Shown: positions 35,311-44,882 of the stretch, one piece after another | Layout of the letters: every line of letters begins with the position of its first letter | How positions within the stretch are numbered: position 1 is the first letter of the stretch | Assembly (NCBI GenBank): GCA_021399445.1 | Contig: JAJTUQ010000001.1 | Location: 7,936,001-8,000,000 of the forward strand | DNA from: Xylogone sp. PMI_703 | Taxonomy: Eukaryota; Ascomycota; Leotiomycetes | Direction of reading: 5' to 3' | Length of the DNA: 64,000 nt | Position numbers and translations under genes: made by a program | The notes under the pieces: model-generated | Told to the model about the DNA's origin: nothing | Seen by the model: the letters and a program-made list of their open reading frames with translations, nothing else | Databases searched by the model: none

Positions 35311-37424
35311 ATGGCTACGCCGGCGCAGCTGGCTGAAAAAGAAGCGCTCAGGAATCGCACAAGATCACCCTCGCCTAGTGTTCAGGAGGCTGCTCCAGCC
35401 CGATATGCTCCTCCATTGCCACCACGAGCTGCGTCTAATCCGGATGTCCCTCCTCCATATGCTACTCATGATCCAAGAGAAGATGGTCTGATACAACCAA
35501 GTGCTGATCCTAGGCTGTTATCAACACAGTCACTGGTGCCCCTAGAGACTCATCAAGATGGACGTCGGAAACTCCTCCTTGTGTATATTCACGGATTCCT
35601 GGGGAAGGAAGCCAGTTTTCAGCATTTCCCCGCCCATATACACAATATATTATCCATTACTCTTGCTGAGACACATGTTGTGCATACAAAAATCTATCCC
35701 AGATATAAATCTCGCGGAGCGATCGAGTTTGCTAGTGAAGACTTTATCAACTGGCAAGTTTGTGCCAGTCTCATATAGGATAAACTCATCTAACATCTGT
35801 GGCCAGGCTCGAGCTCCATGAGGATGAAATGATAGATGTTATTCTCCTGGGCCACAGCATGGGAGGGCTCTTAACTGCTGAAATTGTTCTCAGAGCACAA
35901 TCCCTAGAAGCTGGGCATGTATTGCAAAATTGTATTTTAGGTACAATAAGCTTTGACTCTCCATTCCTTGGAATGCACCCTGGAGTCATATCCAGTGGAA
36001 TAGGGAGCCTGTTTCGTTCGGCGCCAGATTCTCTAAGGTGGGATCAGCAAGGCTCTCCACAAGGGGAAGCCAGTTCCTTGAATATGCCAAGCCAAACGTC
36101 ACTTACGTCCGCTGATACCGTTGATACTGCCAGTAACCTGTCTCAGTTCAGTTCTTTTTCTCCCCTGGCGAGTCCACCAGATGATCCAAACTTCGATCCT
36201 CCCTTTCCTAACGATATACGAATTAAGGAACGAGATGGGTGGAATAGCATGCTGCATTTTATACAGAAGCACTCTGACGGACTCGCCTCAGCTACGAAGC
36301 AGTATTTTATGTCTCATTTTGAGTTCGGCAGCTGTTTAGCTGATTATCCAGGACTCGTAGACCGATATCACAGATTGCGAGTTTTAGAAGATATCAACGA
36401 ACATACAGCGAGATATAATGCCTCTGATCATCCGCGCATGAAGCAAGTCAGATTTGTCAATTACTATACCGTAAGCACCGGAAGGCCAAAATCGCCTGCT
36501 AGAGAAAGGAAAGGGAAGGATGAGACCCCGAAATCGCTAGGAGTTGGAATAAGTGAGATGAGCTTAAGCAGCACCGAGAATCGTTCGTCTGAGTCGATAT
36601 CAAAGATACCTATTGAACGATCCCCTAGCAATGCCACTACGCCCCTTAAAACTGCGGATACTCCCGATATATCCTCTATCGATGAGACGACGCAAGTCTT
36701 GGAGGATTCTGAAGAGGAAGAGATCGAGGAGCTACAAGAAATGGTGTTTCTTGATCCAGTCCCCATGGAGGAAGATGAACCTCAAAATGATCTGGCTACA
36801 GAAACTATGCTAGAGCTTCAAAGTACACCCCAAGAGCATAGCTTACCGGCGTCTGAGTCCCAGCTACCTCCTATTCCAGATATACCTGTGGAACCTTCTC
36901 CAATTGATTTGACTCTTTACCAGGATAAAGAACACCGAAAGATAGCTGAAAAGGAGTCCAAACGACAGATGAAAGCATACCAGCAGGCCGTAAAAGATCG
37001 TGAGCATGCAATCAAAGACCGACGAAAGCTAGTGGAAAAGCGGGAGAAAAAGGCTCGCCAGGAGCGAGAGAAACAACTGAAAGCTGAAGAAAAACAGCTA
37101 CAGAAAGAGATGAAGGAGCTGAAGAAACAGGAAGCCGCGGCATCTCAGTCTCAATCAGCCTCGGAGGCGTCACAGACTGGTAAGGTCAAGAAAGAGAAGA
37201 AGTTCTGCTTATTGCCCATGAAGGTCGATGGGGAGATTGATAAGTGCTGGATCAGGGTGTACATGGAGGGCGTTGATGAAGTGGGTGCGCATACTGAGCT
37301 TTTCCTACCTGGTGTGCATTACGAGACCTTGGTGGGCGATGTTACTACTCGCATTGAGGAGTGGGTTAGAGAGGATGCAACGAAAAGAGCCCTTCACGAT
37401 GCTGAAATCGGTAGCTGGGATTGA
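35311..37424 (+). CDS. DUF676-like serine lipase/hydrolase with charged coiled-coil tail
   Basis: Two exons, 35311-35753 and 35807-37424; 686 aa. The join uses a GC donor (GCAAGT) and restores ..FINW|LELHEDE... The only nearby GT donors would force a stop or a less natural junction. After a Pro-rich N-terminus, the fold shows LLLVYIHGFLGKEASF (residues about 88-103, oxyanion strand) and the nucleophile elbow VILLGHSMGGLL with Ser near residue 165. FDSPFLGMHPG follows, typical of the DUF676/serine esterase group. Residues about 530-610 are a highly charged Lys/Glu coiled coil (REKKARQEREKQLKAEEKQL). Substrate and location are unknown. Related fungal proteins are annotated as lipases or membrane-associated esterases, but I cannot assign a reaction. 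Confidence 0.82.
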
Positions 37425-38808
37425 GCTTGTTTATTCTACCACAGTTTACCAAAGAGGTCGCAGAATATAGCAACAGTTGATTGTTGATTGATTAAGCCTC
37501 ATTATTCGATGTGCAATATTTTTAGCAGGTTATAGCATTTGTGCAAGACTATGATCATCATATCCGCCAGTTAGAAATTCGGGAGCATTTCAAAAGACAC
37601 AGACGATGTTATTTTTGGATTTCCTTGTGAGCTAAAATACAAAAATTGGAGGTGACAAAACTATGCATGGCGAAGGCACCTTCATCTATTTTCTTGATAC
37701 CGAAAAATAATACAATAACCAAGTCCAAGAGGTCTCCATAGGCGTGTACGCAAGCATACTACCATGCCTGTCTAATCTACAAACCTACTGGACTCTTAGA
37801 TGATTGAGAACTCTGAAACAGACTCAGGGGACACGGGCCGGCCCGGAACATCCCCTACACTGACGCCACCACTGCCACACAGACAGCTCACACGTAGCCA
37901 CATTCACGAGGGGCAAACGAACACGGGATTACCGTAATGAGTTGAGGAAGAAGGGACCCGTAAGCCTACATACAAGCGTCGCTTGCGCAGCAGTGGTCTT
38001 ATTGCTGTGTATGAGCCAGAATGGTCTTACCCAAGGATCCGCTCAATGTGGAACTGGCACGACTGGGCAATCAGGCGTTCGGAGTACGGTAGACGTCTCC
38101 GATGTGTTGCACAAGGCCTCGCAGGAAAAAAATGGGTGTCACGAGGACATGTTCCATATTCGGTTGCCGTGGGCCAATCAACGGGTTGCCTTGGCGCGCA
38201 CCCTAATGCCCATAATTATGCATAAGGCTTGCACTAACGAAGTAGCGTCTCCTTAGTGGCGTTGTGTCGTGCATTACTTCAATAATAATGAGTTTTTATG
38301 CATCAACCACCTGGTTTGCGGATGGGAGGACAGGATAGCAATATGATGGTATCACTTCAATGTAAAGATCCTTCACGAATCATGCTCCGGAGAATCCCAA
38401 TTCTGCAAAGACAAACTGCTCCGTGATTTTCTCTGCCGCATTCGTACTATGCGCAACTATCGCGGGCCTAAACGGGCGCCCGCGCTCTTCAGCCCCTCAC
38501 CACCGTCCGAAACCGGGTGATGTCATTATGGAAAGGGCCTCAGTTGATTCTGACCTTATGTGCCAGAGACCCGCAAACATGCAGAGTTTGGGTGCTATCA
38601 TCCGTTTGCTCTCCCCCACGACGCCATTCTAAGTCGATCTAGGTTCCCCTTAGTTGGATTTGTCTGGAACCCTAGTAATCCCATTATCGTTAATGGCTAC
38701 AAAATGAACATGCGGATTCGAATATGTACAGCCGCATGCCGTTTCTGAAGAGTTACATTCTGTGCAAATCGGTGGCGACTCTCTGGATTATTTTAACGAT
38801 TACTTGAG
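37425..38808. other. Intergenic region, 1.4 kb
   Basis: No gene supported. It holds the 3' flank of the lipase gene and the upstream region of the SRA gene; GGAGTACGGTAG occurs near 38081. Confidence 0.6.
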
Positions 38809-40570
38809 ATGGATGGATATCGGATTCAACCTGAGAGACCAGTGTCGAACGGTCTAGGCGTCTGGATGCGGCAAATGCGGCAAGCACAGGATCAAAAGCC
38901 TCAAGACGACAACACTCTCCAGAAACAACGGACTGTATCGACGGATTCTCAGCTGACAGCTGGCTCTGCCACTTCTTCCTCGGGGATGCATCGTCCGTCC
39001 ACGACAGGTTCCATAACTTCCTCGAACACGGAGAGCAGCTTGTCATCAGATATAATCATAGAGCACCCCCAGGGCGAAGCGAAGAAGCATATTCCTCCAA
39101 AACGTAGAACTCGCAGCTGCAATGGCAGGAAATCGAAAGACTTCTTCCTAACGGGTCTCGCAGAGAAACCGCATATCTATGAGAATGTCCTCCTCAGCCC
39201 TGACGGAACAGAAGAAGAATGGAGTATGTACCCTCCTGCAGCCTGTACTGGGACCGATGGACCGAGTGTTGACGTTGGAATAGTCCAAGATATATCCAGA
39301 ATTTCTCCGTCCGATGACGGACTTGCGATATCTTTGCGGCGGTGGTCTACGGGTGACGATGGGTGGGATAGCAACGCATTGCTTGAAATCACGAACGAGG
39401 CGCGCGCGGCGCTTAAGAGTAGATCTCTTTCTATCAAGACAATTGAGACCCTCAAGGACTTGCTAAGGGCGATTATCTCGGAGGAGTCAAGATCGAAGAC
39501 CATGGATTTTCATGTCATCCTCAAATCCCACTTCGATAAACTTCTAGAAGATATTATCTACGCTCCTCGAGTACGCTCTGGGCCGACCTGGAGTACCTTC
39601 TATCAGCTGGTGCATGAAGCCGAGACTCTTCAACATAAGTGGTTGCACCGGTTCAAGTTGAAATATACACTGATCGACGATGAGCGGATGTTATCACTTC
39701 AAGAGGATTGTGGGCCACTCCACGACGTAGCACTCACATGTGATATTAAAGGGGGAAGACAGCAGCGGTGGGTGATAACCCGGCCAGGCTGTTATCCAAA
39801 TATCGGTTTTGAGCACAATTCAGAGACCTGTTTTAAACCTGGACTGTAAGCTCTTCTCTCAGTTGAATAGCTCCTATCTCCAGCTAACATTTATCGCAGC
39901 TGGTGGCTTAACATGGCTTGTGCACAACGTGATAGGATTGTATCTACGTCAAGAGAAGTCGTCTCGAAGGGTCAATACAACGTTATTACATTACCTATGC
40001 TCACAGGTTCTGAAGAAGACGGACCTGAATCTGGTACTCGTAAATTCATGAGAACGGGTAGCATGGGGGACATGCATATTGGACTAATGCAGAAAGTTGG
40101 GCAGACGATCAGAGTCTTACGTGGACACACTTTGAAAAGCTCGGATGCACCTATTGAGGGTGTCCGCTATGACGGACTGTAAGTTCTTCCAGCAAGGAGA
40201 CTTGAATTTACACTGAGCTGTCTTCCTTCGATGCGTCATCTAATATAAAAATAGGTATATCGTCAGACGATATGGCCAAACACGAACCGAGGGAACAGAT
40301 ATCTCCCATCTGGAAATCACACTAGAAAGAGCTCCAGGTCAGACTCCCATGGAAGAACTAAGACGCATACCCCTTCCATCGCAGCGCGATGACTGGCGTC
40401 AATACAGGAGAATGTTAGGAGAAGATATCCGCTCTCGAGAGGGCGAGATTGCATTCAAGCAGTGGAAGATCGTCCAGGATGCAGAAAAGAGGGAGAGGAA
40501 AGACTGGCACAAGGATAACGACTTTAAGGAGGCGATGAAAGACAGCGCGCAAGAGATTATATGCCAGTGA
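38809..40570 (+). CDS. Stand-alone SRA-YDG domain protein
   Basis: Three exons: 38809-39845, 39900-40178, 40255-40570; 543 aa. The first 130 residues are Ser/Thr/Gln-rich with a basic cluster (PPKRRTRSCNGRKSK). The C-terminal third matches the SRA-YDG fold. It has HIGLMQKVGQTIRVLRGH, and exons 2 and 3 join as APIEGVRYDGL|YIVRRYGQ, the signature from which the YDG name comes. SRA domains in UHRF1 and SUVH proteins flip out and read methylated or hemimethylated cytosine. No RING, SET, PHD or nuclease domain is visible here, so it would be a reader alone or a partner of other proteins. DNA-methylation reading in this fungus is an inference. A long helical middle region (residues about 200-300) is not recognised. 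Confidence 0.82.
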
Positions 40571-41248
40571 ATGAGTTCATGTATTTGTATTAGTATTATT
40601 AGAGGGAGTTTCGGGGAGTTCTCATGGGACAAAAGGGCGTACAGTGTACTTTACCTACCTACCTACCTACCTATCGCTATGAAAGAGCAAAATGCTTAGA
40701 ATAATCAAAAGTCAAGGTTACCTATTCATCAGTCCTCTGTGTACAATTTCAAAATTAAAAAAGGGCTAACATCCGTCCCTGTGTGCCGGACGATTCGGGG
40801 GGTACATAAACTTCAAAGCTTCTCAAACTCTGCACACATATCGATATATCTTATCATACCGTATAGACTATATACCCCAGCCATTCCTGAACGCTCTGAA
40901 CCCCCACTCCCTAGAAAATTTATGGTCGCATTGTCTCCATCGCACCAAATTTATGGAGAGTCTTCTTTTGCGGCAAAATAAAATTCCAAACCCTGCTTAT
41001 CTGATTGCCACCCCCGCATAAGTTACTCGTGCTGACTACACCAGGCACCTCACACAAGCTAAGGATCGGACGACGCAACAACAATAATCCAGAGTTTAGC
41101 CGGAAATATCTCTCCGTTCTGTTTATAATCCAGTCGCGCAACCGCAAAACCAGCCGCGCAGCCTCGATGCTGCATCAGCCATGCTATCCGCTCTCATTCG
41201 CCTAGCACAAAGGCACTGGACGTTGGGAGTCCTCTACCTTTCCAGGCT
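40571..41248. other. Intergenic region between the SRA and phosphotransferase-like genes
   Basis: 678 bp, no gene seen. It contains an ACCT tetranucleotide repeat at 40653-40672. Confidence 0.65.
40653..40672. repeat. ACCT tetranucleotide microsatellite
   Basis: Five tandem copies of ACCT, about 90 bp after the SRA gene stop codon. Confidence 0.85.
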
Positions 41249-42773
41249 ATGGGGTCTTTACCCCACTTCATTAATCCCACAGCGATCAAGACTTGGAACG
41301 CGGGTCTCGACGAGAACAACGCCTCTGGAGTAAATGAACCAGTGGCTGGAGCCCTTGAACCCAATCCTCAGGAAATCCCTTCTGTCACGGAAGATCAACG
41401 CAAACAAGCTAGAAAAGCATTCATCGAATCGATAGACTCAGATGCAGTGTGCGCTCTGGCATCAAAGTTCCGCAATGGCAGGTCGTGCCGTGTTGTGAGC
41501 AGGGAGAGCGGCAGCTTCAATGCTTGCTTCTTTGTTGCGTTTGATCAAGATGAGCCTGAGTAGGTTGTGAGAATTCCAATTGAGCCCGCTCTGGACAATC
41601 CCTGGAACAAGCTACTGAGCGAAGTATCTATTTTACGGTGAGCGTGCGGTTGTTATTTTCTCCCTTTGGGCTACTACTTATATAAATAAATACAGGTATC
41701 TCAAGCGCAACACCACGATCCCACTCCCTCGCGTTCATGCCTACGGACGCGATGCCGAGTTGACCAAGACTGGCACGGGAACACAGATGTTTCTTATTAC
41801 AGACTTCATTCTAGGCCGACCACTGAATAAGAAACTATTGAATGAAGCTAGCGAGGAATATAGAAGAAACCTTTACTCTGGGCTAATCGATGTCCTCGCC
41901 GAGCTTAGGAGGCTTGAGTTCCCCTTGATAGGCTCCTTAATGCCAAATCCCAATGGCACGGCGGATCCTGTTTTAGGCCCCGCCATCTGCATGTCTGCTG
42001 CTACGCTTCGTCTCTCGCCCCGGCAAACCTTTGCCTCTGCCAACGATTATATGGCGCACCAGTTTGGCCTCGTATCAGCCTTCTTTTCGCAGCCAGTTTG
42101 CGATCTTACTGTTGACGATATCAAACAAGAGGTTTTCGCGCTACACCGCTTGGAACCCATATTTTACCAGATTATCGACCCTCAGCTTGACAGAGGGCCT
42201 TTTGCGTTGAATCATATGGACTTACGGAGCGCTAACATCATTGTTGATGACAGCCTGCAGGTTCAGGGCATAATCGACTGGGAGTTCACAAGTACTGTTC
42301 CGCGCCAAGTCTTCACTCCGCCGTCATGGATTACCGGTCATGATTCAATCGAGACAAACAAGCAGTTGCACACAGAGTTTCGCGACGTTCTGGATGAAAA
42401 GAGCAGATGCAATAGTGCCTGTGATCAGCTAAGAAAGGAATGGTACGGACAATTGGATACCGGCAAGTCGGAGGATATCGTCCAAACGGACATGGCATTT
42501 TATGTTGCTCATATGCTACGCTGTCCTACCGACGCCACTGACATATTCTACGAGTTTTTCGCCAAGTCTTCTGACGAGGATCTCGATGCTGTAATATCCA
42601 ATTTCTTCAGCAATCATCAATCGCTCGCGTCCGAGGTACAACATCGAGCAGAACAATGCGAGCGTTACACTCAGTTTTTGAAGACGAACGGGTTGTACGA
42701 GACTGATTTGGACAGATTACTTGCCAAGGGAAAAGAGCTGGAGGCAAAATGGGACTGGACATCGAGCCAATAA
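41249..42773 (+). pseudogene. Aminoglycoside-phosphotransferase-like kinase with one in-frame TAG
   Basis: Two exons, 41249-41637 and 41696-42773, would give 488 aa. The frame is open throughout except for a TAG at 41561-41563. That codon sits in DEPE-[stop]-VVRIPIEPAL. Family members usually have Trp just before VVRIP, so a single TGG to TAG change explains it. Everything after it is intact: LITDFILGRPL, the catalytic loop NHMDLRSANIIVD (H-x-D...N), the metal-binding DWEF, and a normal stop. APH-fold fungal proteins phosphorylate small molecules, and the substrate here is unknown. Possible readings are a recent nonsense mutation, a sequencing error, readthrough, or mRNA A-to-I editing that restores Trp. 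The intact downstream frame argues against a long-dead gene. Confidence 0.75.
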
Positions 42774-42825
42774 TCCCTTTCAAACTCAAGCGTTGGCTGC
42801 CAGCTCCTTCTCTTGCTTCTGTAGG

Positions 42826-43398
42826 TCATGTATCTTCTCCCACATACGCCCAATGTTCGCTTCCTTTTTCCGCTCGCCTGCGTTCATATTCCTCCTTTAC
42901 TTCGGCTACAGACCTAGCCGTCTCCTTGTTTCTTTTGTTCCTTGCACTTGAGGCACTCCCTGACATATCATTTAGCTCTTGTTGCTCTTTGCCCAGTGCT
43001 TCCATTGCTTCGCTGATTCTTTTCTTGAGATCTTCAGCTGAAGAGGCCATGTTCACAGTAAATCTATCGTTGCCGTCGTTTCTTGCTTCTTGTTGCTTCC
43101 CACTCCGTTTTCTCTTGCCTTTCTTGGCCGCTTTCGCAGCACGTTTCGCTCGTGCCTCCTCGATGTCCTCATGACTCATCACCTCCCCTTCTCCCTTCCC
43201 TAATGATTTGGCCGATTTGCGGACTTTGGCTTCCGGGTTCAATTTGCCTACTAAATCATATTTACCTTGGTAGGGAGTTTTTTTCGGCAAACAACGTTTA
43301 GCCGCCTTTGCGACTGCTTCTCTACTTCTTACGTGCCTCAATAGGCTTACCTCATTAAGCGTAAGGGTATTCTGTTTGATTAGATTATACAGTAACAT
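42826..43398 (-). mobile_element. C-terminal fragment of a pogo/Fot1-type DDE transposase
   Basis: Open frame of 190 codons. Its middle, NPEAKVRKSAKSLGKGEGEV followed by MSHEDIEEARAKRAAKAAKK, is the familiar C-terminal tail of fungal pogo/Fot1-like transposases, followed by a Lys/Arg-rich end. The upstream DDE catalytic core and the N-terminal CENP-B/HTH domains are absent. DNA to the right (43399-43640) is AT-rich and holds foldback hairpins. It is therefore a truncated remnant, unlikely to be mobile. It ends only about 50 bp past the stop of the phosphotransferase-like gene. The last 70 residues (ASSAEDLKKRISEAMEAL and on) are coiled-coil-like and may belong to the same element. Confidence 0.72.
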
Positions 43399-43506
43399 AA
43401 AAGCTATTACTAACTGTAGTGTTATAAGCGTTTATAACATCTTTGTCTTATAAGTTAATTCAGTAAAAGGGTTTAGCTTATATGTAATTTGTTTCTATTT
43501 AACCTT

Positions 43507-43527
43507 GATGATGATGATGATGATGAT
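43507..43527. repeat. GAT trinucleotide microsatellite
   Basis: Seven tandem GAT units in AT-rich DNA beside the transposase fragment. Confidence 0.9.
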
Positions 43528-43544
43528 AGTTATTTGTGTCCAGC

Positions 43545-43587
43545 GGGGGCAGGTGAAACCTGCTCCCCTGAGACCTCCCTGGGGGTC
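43545..43587. repeat. Two adjacent GC-rich foldback hairpins
   Basis: GCAGGT-GAA-ACCTGC (with a flanking G-run and CCCC) occupies 43545-43568. GACC..GGTC occupies 43572-43587. They stand out sharply in AT-rich surroundings next to the transposase remnant and may be a leftover transposon end. Confidence 0.55.
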
Positions 43588-43615
43588 AATATTGGGACGT
43601 TAAGCTAAGGAATTT

Positions 43616-43622
43616 AAAAAAA
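43616..43622 (-). terminator. Pol III terminator of tRNA-Ser
   Basis: Seven A on the plus strand (T7 on the minus strand), about 16 nt beyond the tRNA 3' end. Confidence 0.65.
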
Positions 43623-43637
43623 TATTAAAGCGATTTC

Positions 43638-43718
43638 CGTCGCGAGCAGGATTCGAACCTACGCCACCAAAGTGATTGGATTTCAAATCCAACGCGTTAA
43701 CCACTCCGCCATCGCGAC
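43638..43718 (-). tRNA. tRNA-Ser(UGA)
   Basis: Intronless 81-nt type II tRNA on the minus strand. Acceptor GTCGCGA pairs perfectly with TCGCGAC, and the discriminator is G. The anticodon stem TTGGA/TCCAA encloses the loop TTTGAAA with anticodon TGA. Box A is TGGCGGAGTGG and box B is GGTTCGAATCC. The variable arm is long, as expected for Ser. It is divergent from tRNA-Ala, 206 bp away. Confidence 0.95.
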
Positions 43719-43924
43719 TTTCATGTAAAGTACTTAAAGGCAGCTTATATAATTATAATTTTTTCCCCCTTATAATGCATTTTTTCTTATAAAGCAATAT
43801 AAATATATAAAATTCTCCGGTGGTTGAATATGCTCATTAACACCAATTGGTCATCGGAGGGAGTGAGAACATCTAGTTAATAAGTCAAAATAACCGACTA
43901 CTCCTTCAACAAGCAATCCTCTAC

Positions 43925-44033
43925 GGGCGAATGGTCTAGTGGTATGATTTTCCCTTAGCAACAGGCGAAGAACCAAAAAGTTCCGCACAACAGACATTGG
44001 GAGAGGTCCGGGGTTCAATTCCCCGTTCGTCCA
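43925..44033 (+). tRNA. tRNA-Ala(AGC) with a 37-nt intron
   Basis: Acceptor GGGCGAA pairs with TTCGTCC and includes the G3:T70 pair, the identity element of alanine tRNAs. Discriminator A is at 44033. The anticodon stem is TTCCC/GGGAG and the anticodon AGC lies at 43957-43959. The intron at 43961-43997, after position 37, holds a small GAAC..GTTC hairpin. Box B is GGTTCAATTCC. The body resembles tRNA-Pro, but anticodon and G3:T70 both say Ala. Confidence 0.92.
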
Positions 44034-44039
44034 TTTTTT
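44034..44039 (+). terminator. Pol III terminator of tRNA-Ala
   Basis: Six T immediately after the discriminator base, with a second T run at 44042-44048. Confidence 0.75.
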
Positions 44040-44882
44040 GATTTTTTTCCCCCAAATCCGTATTTGATTTTATTACGAGGGCTTATGTTAAGCTTCAATC
44101 GCCTTTCCAATTTCCAATTTTCTAGGTGGGGAAGTGAAGGGGGCGTTGAGGTTGTGTGGATGACGGTTGGCAAGCGAGTCCTACTGTACCACAGCACACC
44201 GTTCTATGTGATGTACCTGTCAACACGATGCCTTCAGGATGCGAAGGAATGTCTCTTTCCTCGCTTTAGAATCGATCCATTGAAAGTCACGTTGATGTCC
44301 ATACTAAAGAAGAAAGAAGACACACATTTACGATTTCCTTATATTTTCGCTACCAAGGTCATCCATATATCTAATCTACCTAGAAAATGACCAGTCACGA
44401 AAACAAAAGCCCCAGATGAGAAGAGTTTGTCCTTTTCTTCTATAAAATCCCAGCGACCCCTTGCCTCATCACTCTCGTGATCCTCATCCTCCCCCTATCA
44501 GTATCCCATTCCCGTCCCTTTCTCTTCTCTTCTTCTCTTTCCCATCTCTCCCTACACCTAAAAAAGGAAACCGTCATATAACTACAAAAGGAAAACAGAA
44601 TAAGAGGAGGAGGATGATACAAGAAACACACTGTCCTACAAGATCCAGTCGTGTCAAAAAGAAACACAATTATCGCGCCGCCGATTAGTAAGAAAAAATG
44701 CTTATTCCCTCTTTCTGTAAAGTCAAAAGGCCTTTTTTCTACCCGTGAAGAAAATTTGCCTTTTCCTTCCCGTGGGAGCCCCTTTTCTACTCACAAATAT
44801 ACATGTATTTAGATAAAACTTAGATCCGAAGATTGCCGCCCTCTACATTTTCCCGTTCACGTAAAAATGCGTTTTCCCGCTC
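44040..44882. other. 3' flank of AFG3
   Basis: 843 bp without a recognised gene. A pyrimidine-rich tract (44480-44560) lies in the middle. Short frames on both strands have no recognisable content. Confidence 0.6.

Noticed and set aside
35799..35806. Separate start for a second lipase ORF at 35799
   Set aside because: The apparent start is a GTG inside the intron. The hydrolase fold needs both halves, and the GC-AG splice joins them in frame.
43925..44033. tRNA-Pro reading of the tRNA at 43925
   Set aside because: The D-arm and T-arm resemble fungal tRNA-Pro, but the anticodon is AGC and the acceptor has the G3:T70 pair of alanine tRNAs.
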